From Golubevia sp. BC0850 (lineage: Eukaryota; Basidiomycota; Exobasidiomycetes; Golubeviales; Golubeviaceae), in contig JAAVVG010000002.1 of NCBI GenBank assembly GCA_012976225.1, forward strand, positions 1,798,001 through 1,862,000: a DNA stretch of 64,000 nucleotides. Reading direction: 5' to 3'. The translations under genes and the position numbers were made by a program. Under the pieces are notes generated by a model. It made no database searches. It was given only the letters and a program-made list of their open reading frames with translations, and was not told the origin of the DNA. Positions 43,734 to 55,140 of this stretch are shown piece by piece (positions within the stretch are counted from its first letter, which is position 1; each line of letters opens with the position of its first letter).

Positions 43734-46596
43734 CTAAGCCCTCCCGTCGTACAGCGTCGTCTCATCTAGTCTATCTTCGCCAAGTTCCAGCCTGTGATAC
43801 GTTCGGACTTTTTCACCATAATCAGTGATTTCAAAAACCCTAGCTCTTCGTTGAAGGCCAAGCAAGCCATACCCAGCGAACGAGCTTCCTCCATTCTTCA
43901 CGGAAAGAAAAGAGAGAGAGAGAGTCAAAAGAGAGGTTCTCCCAAAGTAGTTTCCCTGAAAAATCGCAAGGAAAAACACTCACAAAGCAAATCCAAATTC
44001 CTGTCACAGATCTACAATCACTATTGAGATGATTATGCCCGTGGGAGATGACTTTTACGTCTCTTGAGGTTTTTTGGGCGATGAGTCTTGAGACGAAGGA
44101 AAAGAATTTGAGTTCAGATACTGATCTAAGATCGCTCCGCCTCTTGATTGACTCACGCATCAAAGAATCCAGCTTCACTCTGAGCGCCTTCGGAAGTAGC
44201 TTTCTCCTTCCTCTCACCTACAATCATTTCCTTTCCACTTGAATCCTTATCAACAGCAGCAAAAGCTTCTGGTAAAGGAATATGAATAAAAGCCATCGCA
44301 GCAGGTTTTTCCAATCTTCTACCTTGATCAGCTTTCCCATCCCAAGTTCCATCTCCCTGAGGAACTCTCACTTCCATTCCATGTTTCCTTTCCATCTTTC
44401 GACTCCTCTTTTTCCAAGTGTTATCCAAGTCTTTTTCTCCATCTCTCATAAAAGGTCTATAAGTCGCTTTGACTTTTTCACTCGTAGATAGAAACCACTG
44501 AATTTGATCTTTATGAATGAAATCATACTTGTCTTTTTCGAAAGGATTGAACTTACTCTTTGGAGCTAAATCACCGGAATCTAAGAAATAGAGAGTAAAC
44601 AAATGAGAAAGTTCTCCTGTCACTCCGTTGACTTTACCAGTTGCTGAGGTTGAGAAAGGAGAGTAAAGATTGACGTAGTAGTTACCTGACCCTTGACCAT
44701 TTTGTAAATCTAAAGGACCAGGTAAGACGTAAGAATAAGGAAGGTAGGAAAGGAGATTCACCTGTTGTCTCCGGGTGAGCTTGTTAGATTGAGCATCGTG
44801 ATTCCCTAGAATAGCCGTCCAAGGGATTTTACGTGAAATCACTGGGTCGAGAACTTTGGGGAGAACAGATCGAACATCCCAAGATGTACCTTGTCCATTG
44901 AGTTGATCTCCGGAGAAGACTGAAAGAGAGAGGAGAGAGAAATCAGGAACACTACGCGACAGTTTGACTCTCTCTCTCTCTCTCTCTTTTGAATGACACT
45001 TCTTACAAACTCACCAACCAAATCTGGCTTTTCTTCATCCAACCATCTTGAAATCATCTTCAAAGTGGTGTCATCTCCCACGCAATCTTTGAATCCAACT
45101 TCCCTACATACCTCATGACCGACTGAGAAATGAAGATCAGAGAGCTGAAGGATCTTGAACTTGCCTTTGGAGTTGAACTTCAATCTCTCCTTCGGCGGTG
45201 GAGCGATAGGCTTTCTTCTGATAAGGAGTGAGACTTCGTTTTGAGCCAAAGAAGGTTCTGGAGGTGAGATCTGACCAGCCAAGGTGAATCCTGGGAAAGC
45301 TGGACCTGGACCGTACTGTTGGAAGAGGGAAATGGGTTAGGAGAAAGGGATGAAACAGCTCAATAAACTGCTTTCGTGTCATTTCACACTTTCCCAAGAG
45401 ACTCACCATGATATCCAATTCAGTCAAAGCATCTTTCTCCGCATAACCACCTCCTTGACCAAAGATAGGTCTCCCAAGAGAATCATATTCCACCTTGACC
45501 TCCTCAACTTTCTCAATCGGTCTACCCAAGCTGTCCAATTCGACCTCTTTCTCTTCCTTCCCACCAAAAGTCTTAAAATATAGATGTAAAGGTTTTTCCT
45601 TGCCCCACATACTAGTCATCATCTTAGTTCTCAAATCATTTTTAACTCGATGCCAACCAAGATTACCATCAGGTCTTTCCGAACCTTCTTCAACCAATTT
45701 GATTTCCGTAATCTTCCTAACATCACTTCTTCTAGATCTTCTATAGAAAATGAATTTCTGTTCTAAGGAATTGAAAAGGTTTGAAAGTCCACCGGTTGCG
45801 AAAGTACCTATTGCGCTTTTTGGATCAAGAGCTCTGTCCACTTTTACCCATTTTCCATATTTAGAATCTGTTTCTGGATTGGTTGGTGGGGTACAATCTA
45901 CTAATGGAAGACAGGTTCGAATTTCTATGTCTGTTAGAGGGGCAGGATTTGGTACAATCGGAGCGTATTGATCTAGCGGGAAGCTCGCTGATTGGGGAGG
46001 GAGATTAGGGGAGACGAGTAGATGAGAAGAGGAGCGGCTCATCAGTCAGGTCCTGGACATCTAATTGAAGTGCTTTTCTTTTAATTGTTGTTGATTTGAA
46101 CCTTGATGTTGAGTAGTCTTTGAAGTGGGACGTCCCCACCTGGTCAGCTGTTCAATTGACAAAGCTCTGACTACAATCCCACTCTCTCCTACGTGCATCC
46201 CTTTGCGAAACTAGGTCGATTTATAATACTCACGTCCATAATCGGGACCATCAGAAAGATTTCCTCCCATAGCAAGCTCCTTGCCTCCTTCTCCTTGCAC
46301 TACCGATTGAACGGACTTCGACTTGGTTTGACCATAGAGAGGTTCATCCTTCTGCCAACCTATCCAACGAGAGGCAGCTGGAGTTGTATTGTGTCCCATA
46401 AAGTATATGACTGAGAAAGAAGAGATGAGATGAGGAGAGGTAAAGTCAGAGGGTCCTAGCCTCTAGCCCAATGATTAGCATTCTCTATCTGATACTCACT
46501 ACTTAGAAACCAAATGAAACCGAAAGTGAGAGCCAAAGTCCTGAAAGCAGGTCTTTGAATTCTAGGCGGTTTCGAAGACCTAGAAAGGGCTGGCAT
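43734..46596 (-). CDS. DCR2: Dcr2-like calcineurin-type phosphoesterase, membrane anchored
   Basis: Seven exons (46500-46596, 46234-46410, 45407-45987, 45015-45315, 44157-44919, 43984-44086, 43734-43895) add up to 727 residues. An N-terminal membrane segment (FRTLALTFGFIWFLS) continues across intron 1. The metal-binding motifs of the metallophosphoesterase fold are all present: QLSDLHFSVGHE, VFSGDQLNGQ (Gln where many have Asn-rich GDxxN variants), AILGNHDAQ and SHGHNHLNSDC. The family ending SSFAGYGLLGLQRRARVFEI is intact. Yeast Dcr2 promotes cell-cycle start and dephosphorylates Ire1 to damp the unfolded protein response, so a similar role is expected. The ATG was chosen because it opens the exon carrying the membrane segment. 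Confidence 0.9.
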
Positions 46597-46815
46597 ACCT
46601 GCGAAACAGCTTCTTTCTGCTCAGATGATACGATGTTGCGGGTGGTGGAGACGGTGTTGAAACGTTGAAAGGTTCTGCTTCACAAGCTTCACTTCTTCTC
46701 TCACTCTCTTGACTTTCTCCTCTATTTGTTGGCTTTGACTCTCAAGTCGACAAGTGATTCCACCTCTAGACTCAGATTCAACTGGCAGTACTAGTACTAG
46801 TACAGTACTTACAGA

Positions 46816-49536
46816 ATGGCATCTTCTTCATCATCTTCATCATCTTCGTTCGCGTTGGATAGATTAGAATCGCTTTCGAACGAGTTGGATGAGATTTCAT
46901 TCTTGAACAGAAAGTTGATTCACTCAAAGACTAACAGTCAACTCAAATCATCATCAACATCAACAAGTGAAAGTTTTAATAAAGATTCAAGTCAAGATTT
47001 AGATTCCATTCTCAACTTTGACTTTGTTTCCATTTCAAATGATTCCAACAAGACACAACACTCCAAATCAACTTTACCAACTCTTCAAATCTTAAAATCT
47101 TCTTTGGATCAACTTGTAAAACAAACTTCGACTTCTTCCACCCCGTCAATCCAAACTGCAGAGGATGACGAGGATCTAATCCCTCTAGCTAGAATCGTCT
47201 ACGCAACTTTATCTTTAACTCTGGAAACCCTTCTGAATCAAGCTGAACAAGTTCAAGATCAAGCTTTTTATTGGACAAAGGTTGAAGATTCCACTTCCAG
47301 TACTCTACTTTATCTGATCCAAAGTTAGTATAGCTTCCACATCGAAAGAACTGAACTTGATCCCTCTGACCCTCCCTGATCTTTCCTGTTTCTCCTCTGT
47401 CAGCCCTACCTCATCGAATCCTGTCCCTGATTCGAGCCAGCATTTCCATCGCAACTGAAAATGCAAGGCAGACTCTAACTTCAGCGACGAGTTCAAACTC
47501 TCCGACTTTCGATAGAGAAACTATCAAGAAGACTTTGAATGCTTTGAAGAATTCTCCAATCTTGGTTATTGGGACTTTATTTCCTGAAGCTGTTCCTCAT
47601 GGAAGAGAAGAGGGAGAGAGTGGAAACCTAACACTAATGGGAGAAGATGTAGATTCCACTTCCAATTTTAATCAGTCAAGATCAAAATCCAAACCTAAAC
47701 TTTCATCTGGATTCTTAATTCCTGGAATTCCAATTTTGAGAATTCCAACTTCGAATGGTCTGTTGAGACTTTCACCACTTAGATTGACCAGACATGAAGC
47801 AAAGATTAAGAGAACAAAGGTTTTGAAGAAAAGAGATGAATTGGCTGAAAGGTTAGGGATGGTAGCTAAGATTTCTAATGGTTTTAAAGGAAATGGAGAA
47901 TTTGGAAATGAGGGGAAAGAGAAAAGAAACCTCGATCTTCATGTTGAGGGGAAGGGAGAAGGAGAGATTAGTATCGATCAAGAACTTCAAGAGAGGAACC
48001 TGAAAGTAGAATTAAAGATCTTGAAATCGGATCTAGACTCTAAATTGAAAATCATCGAAAAGGTTCTTGGAGGAAATGGAATCCAAGAGAAGGAGATCAA
48101 TTCGAAGAATTTAGATTCGATTTCAACTATTTCATTGACTTCTAGATTATCATCACTTCTTCAAACTTCCCTTCCAACTCAAATTTCATCTTTGGATTCA
48201 GTACTGTCACCTTCTCCCAAAGGTTTGTCACCTCCAACCTATCTCACCAGAATCTGGCCAAACCTAATTTTAATTCCTTTAACTTCTTTAATCACCATTA
48301 GATTGGTACTAAAAAATTGGTCTTCAGTAGTAGAAAGTCTAGTAGAAGGTAAAGAAACTTTGATTGGATTTTTCAGGAATTGGTGTTATGAACCTTTATT
48401 GAAATTGGCTGAGACGGTTCGAGTGGGAGATAAAGGTGAAGGAATGATAGTCTCTAAAGAAAGTTTGAGAAGCGATTTGGAATCTTTACAGAGAATGGTG
48501 GTTGATTTTGCTGTGGAAAGGAATGGAAGTAAGTTGGGAGAGGATGGTTTGAAGGAATTGAAAAGAAGAGTTGGAGAAGGTGATTTGAGTGAAGTCATGA
48601 AGGTTTATGAAGGAGAGTTAAAGGTGAGTGTTCCTCTTATTTTCTGAAATTCCCGCTAGAATCGGCTCTCCAGAGAAAATCTTCTGACTTGCTTTCTGCC
48701 TCACGACACTCATTCCGACCTCTGTTTGGGAAATTCCCTCCTCTTGTCGTCCTAGTCACCAATCTCCTCTCTCGTCAAAGGCTCTCTTCTCAGGTCTCTC
48801 TTGATTCAAATCCAGAAATCAAAGGTAGATTTAGAATTGGCAATGTCTGGAATCGATCGTCTTCTCAAATCCCAAGAGCTCTTGTTCGGTGCTGTTGGAA
48901 TTGCTCCTGCATTTTTGATCCTTTGGGGAATGAAGAATGGTCTCAACAAACTGCTTTCAGGCGACACAGGTGCGACCGGAGAAGAAAGAAGAATGGCTTG
49001 GGAAGCTATGAGGTGAGTTTTCATTTGTTTTTTGGATATTGTTGCGCTCTCGAGTAGTCCGTCTTTGCTTTAGAGTTAAAGGGTTTCTCAAGTCTGATAC
49101 TCTTTCCCTTCCCTTCGTCTTTTCCTCCCTCAAAAATAGACGCATAGATAGACTATTGTCCTCAACTTCAACATCCTCTACCTCATCTTCTTCGCTCTCA
49201 CCTTTGTCACATGGTCTATTACTATTAGACCTTTCTCTACTTCGTAGGATCTCTCTTCCACTTCTAAGTTCTCATCCTTCCATCTCTTCAAGGAAAGGAA
49301 AGAACGGGAAACGAGTCGCTAAGAGATTGAGAGAACTTTGGATCGAAGACTTGAAGGAGCTGGAAGAAGTCGGTGGTCTCAATGAAAAAGATGGAGTTTA
49401 TCAATCAGGGGGAACAAAAATCCCAAACGGAAATGCAGTTGGGAGGGGGGTGGTAGATGTTGGGATGGGCTATTTCAATAGAAGGACTGCTGTCGAGAGA
49501 ATGTGGAATAGTTGGGGATCGATTCTTAGTCTTTGA
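46816..49536 (+). CDS. NCA2: Nca2-like mitochondrial protein
   Basis: Four exons (46816-47323, 47404-48623, 48756-49012, 49140-49536) encode 793 residues. The NCA2 domain occupies the C-terminal half. It has LTRIWPNLILIPLTSLITIR, KETLIGFFRNWCYEPLLK, the block SPISSLVKGSLLRSLLIQIQ then KSKVDLELAMSGIDRLLKSQ, a hydrophobic segment (LFGAVGIAPAFLILWGMKN) and the end VERMWNSWGSIL. Yeast Nca2 affects expression of the mitochondrially encoded ATP synthase subunits 6 and 8. The poly-Ser start and Ser-rich 130-residue N-terminus are variable in the family. The stop lies 17 bases from the end of the convergent dioxygenase remnant. Confidence 0.9.
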
Positions 49537-49553
49537 GGTATCACAATCGGAAA

Positions 49554-50572
49554 TCAAAAATGCATCGTACGAATTTCTAGCACATTATCCAAGTTCGGTA
49601 GTACCGAGTCGTTAGCGCCAGACTCTCCTCTGTAAAAGCGTGGAGTCGAATCAAAAGTTCCTTCGTAGACGACACCGTTGGGGAACAAGGGCGAGCTGCG
49701 AAGTAGAGAGAAAGAGGTAGATGAAGAGGTAGACAGAGAATAAAAGGAATAGAGTTAGAGTTAGAGTCAGAATTAGAGAGGCAGAAAGAGAAGGGGGGTC
49801 AGAAAGAGCATTCGCAAGATCCTTCTAGAAACCAAACACTTGCCTTTGGAGCTGTTCCAAAGATGAAAGAACGGAAGTTTAGATAATCTTCCTTCTCAGA
49901 TCTAGACCACATGGTCTCCATCGACTTGTTGATCTTTTGATAGGCTGCGAGTATATACAGTAGATCAGCTAGTGAGTTCTCGAAAGCTGGAACGTCTCCA
50001 GACATAGCAGCGTTGATACAGTCGTTAGTAGCTTTGACTACCAGACCAGAGTAAGAGACTATCTCGGTGTGAACTAGAATGAACCCTCTCTCAGAACCGG
50101 TTGGATCTTCGAAAGCTCTGATGAGCTCGATTTGTGAGCTCGAGCAAATCGAAGCTGAAAGGACCAGCTGCTGCTGCTTCGCGTTCTTTCCTGGCTTCTT
50201 TGCGTACTCTTTCCCTTCCCTGGAGAAGTTATCGAGCTTTGGATCTGCTAGAAGTCTCTCCTGATCCGTAGCCATCTCAGCGCTGAGCTGACGTTGCGTC
50301 TCGATTGCGTAGCATTTAATCCAGTGAGCCATCGTTCCTTTCCCATGCTCTTCATGTTCTTCGTCCAAAGGTGTTGAGTCTAGTCCAGAGTCCAGTCTTA
50401 GTCTTAAGTCCAATCCTTGTCCAGGAAACGTAGTCTGATCTTTGACCCTCAAGTTACACAGTCTTGATTTCTTTCGGAGAAGGAAGTGAGTCAGGTTGGC
50501 CCCTGGACTGGCACAAAGTGGGGCTTCAAAGACACAGAAGGCGTCGCGAACGCGTCGAGAATGGTGGATCAC
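49554..50572 (-). pseudogene. Indoleamine 2,3-dioxygenase-like remnant
   Basis: The minus strand encodes the middle of an IDO-superfamily protein: SERGFILVHTEIVSYSGL, MWSRSEKEDYLNFRSFIFGT and then, beyond an intron, SPLFPNGVVYEGT and RFYRGESGANDSVLPNLDN. IDO binds heme through a histidine in the following segment (the family's MRxYxPxxHRxFL region). Here the frame ends at once (LEIRTMHF, stop at 49,554) and that region is absent; NCA2 coding sequence on the other strand begins 17 bases on. The N-terminal IDO domain is also unrecognisable, the first ATG being MAHWIKC at 50332. The intron at 49696-49843 would use a GC donor, and with it the frame is one base off. I call it a decayed gene. Confidence 0.65.
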
Positions 50573-51029
50573 ACACTCTCTCCCCTCCCTTCTAGATCAC
50601 TGCACTATCGAATTTGATCCAAAAGGATCTCAACTAAAAAGTTCGAGAGGAAGCTAAGAGAGAGAACAGCCGAAGAAAAAGCGCGAGCACCAACCCCTGG
50701 AAACTGAATACTGAATTACGACTCCTGAGATCCTGAGAGAGCGAGAATGTGTATAATTTAATACAAGTAGAGAATGCAGAAGTAATTTCAAAAGAGAAGG
50801 GAGGCTTTTAACATTTTCCAGAATCGATCGCGAAAGGTCCCTGTCGGTTTGAAGGGTGAAGAGGAGCTATTTAGCCTTCTCATTCGAAGATTCGGGAAAA
50901 AATTAATTAGTCTACTCACCCATTTAGTGACCGTAACATGAGATTGGGAATTGGCTCCACTGTGGAAGTGATCGTGGACCTTGAGAGGCCAAGAAGGATT
51001 GCCACCAACGATTAGCATTCTCGCAATTC
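50573..51029. other. Spacer between IDO remnant and small secreted protein
   Basis: A minus-strand frame at 50788-51018 contains VGGNPSWPLKVHDHFHSGAN, which could be a second exon of the secreted protein upstream. The intron needed would be only 24-31 nt and the phases do not fit, so I leave it unassigned. Confidence 0.3.
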
Positions 51030-51398
51030 CTAGATCTCGATCAAAATACTCACGAGAATCGTATATTCATCTCCTCTCAATCCACAAGGGACTTTGACTC
51101 CATTGGCTTCAATCACGTAGGTGAAACCTTTTGCTCTGGTAGAGAATTGGCGACTTGACGCCTTGGACTTTCCTTCCCCTTCATAAGAGAAGGTGATGTA
51201 GTCTGTAGCGCTAGATTGACCACTGATAGCTCTAAACTCTGCGTTGAAAGTCTTTCCGATCTTGGTGCCCGAAGATGGGGAACAGAGAGTGTCTTTTGGG
51301 CTGGCTGAACAGGGAGCTCTGGCGGTGGGTTGAGATTGAACTTGGAGGAGAGCGCTAGAGCTCCAGGCTAGGATGAGAGTGGAAATTATAGAACGCAT
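51030..51398 (-). CDS. Small secreted Cys-containing protein, unknown
   Basis: The frame encodes 122 residues with a signal peptide (MRSIISTLILAWSSSALLQV) and at least three cysteines in the mature part (APCSASPKDTLCSPSSG, KVPCGLRG). A beta-rich pattern follows (ATDYITFSYEGEG, KGFTYVIEANGVKV). I do not recognise the family. The last residues (after DEYTIL) fall on a good donor (CTC|GTGAGTATT), so the real C-terminus may lie in a downstream exon in 50,788-51,018 that I could not join in frame. Confidence 0.5.
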   Translation of the reverse strand: MRSIISTLILAWSSSALLQVQSQPTARAPCSASPKDTLCSPSSGTKIGKTFNAEFRAISGQSSATDYITFSYEGEGKSKASSRQFSTRAKGFTYVIEANGVKVPCGLRGDEYTILVSILIEI

Positions 51399-52620
51399 GC
51401 TTTCGGGTGCTAAGCCCAGCTTGGTTGGGAGTGCGAAAAGATGAACAAAGGGGGAGATGGGAATGATTAGGGAGAGAGTTGTGACGATTGACGACTGCTG
51501 AAGACCCTGGCTTTAAATATCCTCTTCTCGATTGAGTGTGTTCAGCGTTCAGCGTTCAAGACACTCATTCTGAATCGGTCTGATTGATAACTGGAAAAGT
51601 TGACGACCAATCTAATCTGCGGAAGATGAAGGCACGTTGGGAGGTCTGACCCGATTCATAGAAGCACGGCTCTCCTCAACAACCCCTGATCTCGAAGAAC
51701 TATGGCAGAACCCAAGTATCTTTTCAAATTTCTTCTTCTTCTTCATCGAATTGAATTGAGTTGAATTGAATTGAATAATTTTTTAGCGTCAAAGTGGCCT
51801 CTTGGTATAGACATAATGACGTGTCCTCGTAAGAGAACAAAAGTAGCTGAATACATGGCAAATAAAAGGAATCCGGGATTCGTCCTAGTCGAAGAGTTGC
51901 TGGCGTTGGTTCCGGTCTCCATTGGGGTCGAACACGAGAAAGGTTTCCACCTAGCCGTAGCGCTGGCTCTCGATGGAGATCTCATTGCTCCCTCTGCTTC
52001 CACTCCAGAGGAGTCTTTCCTCGCTGATTCTGACCCCATAAAGTTCTATTAAGAATTTTTATTAATCCTGATTTGGCCGAGATTTGAGGTTGATAGTGAA
52101 TTGAGAGTCTTTTGAGGCTTTGAAGGTCGAGCAGCTCGAAGTGTTGCTGTGGCTGAGGAGCAGCTAGCGAAAGGATCGAATGGTTGGTGTGATTGTGGCA
52201 GATAATAGAAGTGTTGAAGAGACTAAACTTGTACTATTCAATGCTGAACAACGTACCTTGATGATTGAGTTGTCGATAAAAGCTTGTTGCAGTTCAGAGC
52301 AGGAAGAATTGTTTCTTCATCCCACCCACTCTGTCATGCGCACCTCTGCTAGAGCACCTCACTTACTGCTCGCCAGCCCCACTATTCAAAGATTACTTCT
52401 TCTTTTTTTTTCTTTTTTTTTCTTTTTTTTTGTATAAACACTTGCGTACAGGCTCGGCTCTAAACGCGGTCTCCCTCGTGGACGCGTGGACGTGATAAAA
52501 TAAACCAACCAACCAACTGTCTCGCTGTCTTTCGGAGCGTCCGGTAAGTCAGCTCATTGTCAGCTCACCTCACGCCCAGTAGCATCATCGTTCTCACCAG
52601 AATCTCTGCCTCTTTTACAG
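51399..52620. other. Intergenic with microsatellites
   Basis: These 1.2 kb contain an ATTGA-type repeat (about 51748-51775) and a T-rich array with period about 10 (TTCTTTTTTTTT three times, about 52398-52433). Two opposite frames of 93-98 codons cover 51743-52052; the plus frame reads FVLVEELLALVPVSIGVEHE but has no motif I know. None is strong enough to call. Confidence 0.4.
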
Positions 52621-53804
52621 TGCCCACGCCGAAGTACTGCTGGTGCGGAAGTTATCGGTGCTGGAGAACTCGATACCTTCCCTTCTACGTTCACGATTTA
52701 CCTGCAGATGCCTGGATGCAAATTCTATCTTATCTCGACTTCTTGGATCTGAATCGAATCAGAACGTCTAGCAAGTTCTTCTTACAATGCTCAGAAGTTC
52801 GAAGACTTCAGGAGAATTTGTTTCGAGCTCCTTTCAATCAGCAAATTTTGGAGGCCAACTTCAAAGAAGACGATACGATTCAACTTCATCCAGCTCTCGT
52901 CTCAAATCTATATCGAGTGAAGAAGGAAGAAATCTTCTGGTCGGATGGTGAAAAGGGACATCCGAATCTGGCAACCACAGCAGGAGGCTTCTGGATCGGA
53001 AATCTGGAAGTGAATGAACTGTCAAGTCTCTCCTATCAAAACGCAACCAATCCTCCCGTTAATCGAATCATGTTCTTAGACAGAGCTTGGGATGCTCGAA
53101 CCTTGAGAGATTGTAACGAGAACAGCGTTTACTACAATTTAGGTGAAGAAGGTTACTACCGGTGGAGGGGACAGCCAGAACCAGAAGACGAGTTTTCAGT
53201 TCCCAGTTCAATCACTGTTTGGGATATCTTATCTGGTCTAAGAGTAGACTTCTTCAAACAAGCCGAATGTCAAATGATGTGCTGGGACCAAAGAGACGCT
53301 GATGAATGGGAAAATTGGGAAAGAGAGGAAGAGGAAGAGGAAGAAGAACTTGCAGGCAAAGAAGAAAGCGAAGATGAGAACCCAGACGAAGATTGGGGAA
53401 GTCGTTGGAATTGGGCTTGATATTTGAGAAAAGAAGAGTTAGGCTTCATCGAGAGAAGTTCGTTGCTGAGAGGCGACGCAAAGCTTTGCAGTTCGAAAAG
53501 GATTTCCCACGAGATCCTGCCTTTCTTGTCCTCGTCAGGCGGTATTCGAAGGGTTTCGAGGAGAATCTTCTAGTAGACATGCCTCTTATGGATCCAAATC
53601 CATCTCTTCTTTTGGACGATGGAGGGAACCTGGTGGCTGACCTAGATTTTCTTGAGATGGCAGAGTGAGCACAGAGATTTTATACTCTCTCCCTTCCCTT
53701 CTCCCTTTTCTTCTAGGTCTAGCTCGGAAAACTGAATCTAACTTGTCCTTTTCCTTTGATCTCGCAGCCACGAGTTCACAAGTGACATCATCATCAAGCG
53801 TTGA
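52621..53804 (+). pseudogene. F-box protein gene, apparently damaged
   Basis: From a splice acceptor at 52,620 (CTCTTTTACAG) the frame reads a clear F-box: LPFYVHDLPADAWMQILSYL then DFLDLNRIRTSSKFFLQCSE. The usual F-box-protein middle follows (FWIGNLEVNELSS, RIMFLDRAWDARTL, WDILSGLRVDFF) and an acidic run ends RWNWA* at 53,420. The next frame continues without a gap (IFEKRRVRLHREKFVAERRR to LDFLEMAD) and, after an intron, ends HEFTSDIIIKR at 53,804. The two halves are one base out of register, so either the gene carries a frameshift or the sequence has an error. No ATG exists in the upstream exon candidate (ends CGTCCG before GTAAGT); the first in-frame ATG lies inside the F-box. Confidence 0.6.
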
Positions 53805-55140
53805 ACTTCAATCTTTCATCTCCTTTCTCGGATCCTTACCGCCTCAATCTCCCAGCCAGACTCCGAATTCAATTTTCGCTTCGTTATAATTACAATGTCC
53901 TACTCACCTTTATAGCAATCTGGTCACCAAGTGGTTTGTCCGGGACCGCACTTCAGAGAGTGCAAAAGCGTCTCCGCTTCAAGAAAAAGCCTCGAAGCAG
54001 CTCATGCTCCAATGGAAGGGACGTATCAAACTGCTTGCTTATTAGCTGGGGATGAAATGACTGAAACAGACTTCCCTTCTCCAGAGGGTTGATGTCTTCT
54101 TCGATCTGTCGAAACTCATTCGAAGCCGACCACAGGCTTTCGGTTGGCATCACAATCCCTCGGAGCCTTCAGCAGACAACGTCGGATCAATTCCGTCAAG
54201 ATACTCTCAAACAGCTCCTCCCTTATTACCCCTAGCCGACCAAACTTCTGCTAAAGTTTGCCTGACAAGCTCTCTTGCCTCTTCCCTCGCCTCCCATGAG
54301 CGTTCTCCTTCAACAGGTACCCTAGAAGTCGAGGTCGAACCGAAATCCAAAATCGGAGAGGAAATACAAGCTTCTAAAGTCTGCTCCAATCTTGGTTCTC
54401 TCTCTTTGGACTAATCAAACAAGTCGAGGTTGAACTTGAGGGGATTGAAAGGTCTAGAGTGGAGAAGCTTCTCCAACGATTGATAGGCTCTAGAGTTGGA
54501 GATGCTGCTTTGATAAGACTTGTGATGGAGGAAATGAAAGAAAGATAGCTGCCTGCAAAGAGAACCTGACCCTCTGAACTTGTCGACGACTCCTCCAGGT
54601 CGATCAAAGAGAGCTCCTTCAACTTCGACAGTTGATCATGAAACTTTGCGATCTGAAAGGAAGCCTCTTCGCATATAATCTCTGAGATGTCATGAATCAT
54701 CTGACTTGAAGCAGTGCTTGCAACCAGGTTGAGAGCAGCGATTTCTTTGAGAGAGTAAAGTAAGGCATGAAGGAGCTTCTTCATCACCTCTTGTCCATCG
54801 ATGAATTCTAAACCTGATTTTCAATGATGATCTTCAGATGCAGAGAGAGTACTCATCATCACCATTGGGTAGACGAAAGCAAATCGAAGCTCTTTGAGAA
54901 TTTCTCTGCAACTGTCTTGTTCGATCTCCCCCACTATAGCTGATGAAGAATCTAGTGTAACTGATCTTTCTCTCAGCTTTGAAAGGATGAGAACGAAGTT
55001 CTCTAGGAGAATTTCTCGTGTGTTGCTCCGACCGACTCGTTCGTTCGTTCGTTCGTGTTCAATACGGACTGTCTGGTCTCTCACAACCAACATCGTTGAG
55101 CCGACTCTCCTCCTAACTTCACGCTTTCCAAGAACCACCA
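53805..55140. other. Unresolved stretch with coding-like pieces on both strands
   Basis: No full gene could be built. On the minus strand a chain looks helical and gene-like: REILLENFVLILSKLRE, LEFIDGQEVMKKLLHALLYS then LKEIAALNLVAS, ASFQIAKFHDQLSKLKELSL, and near 54,200 FGRLGVIREELFESILTELI. It would start at ATG 55088 (MLVVRDQTVRIEHERTNERV). On the plus strand NLVTKWFVRDRTSESAKASP (from 53918), VDVFFDLSKLIRSRPQAFGW (54090) and KQVEVELEGIERSRVEKLLQ (54416) also look coding. I cannot decide between one minus-strand multi-exon gene and two convergent genes. No family is recognised. Confidence 0.4.

Noticed and set aside
51743-52052. Opposed frames of 93 and 98 codons
   Set aside because: Both strands are open over the same stretch and neither has a signature, so I could not choose either.
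52398-52433. T-rich periodic tract as a possible element end or CRISPR-like array
   Set aside because: It is a simple homopolymer-based microsatellite with no unique spacers or flanking duplications.
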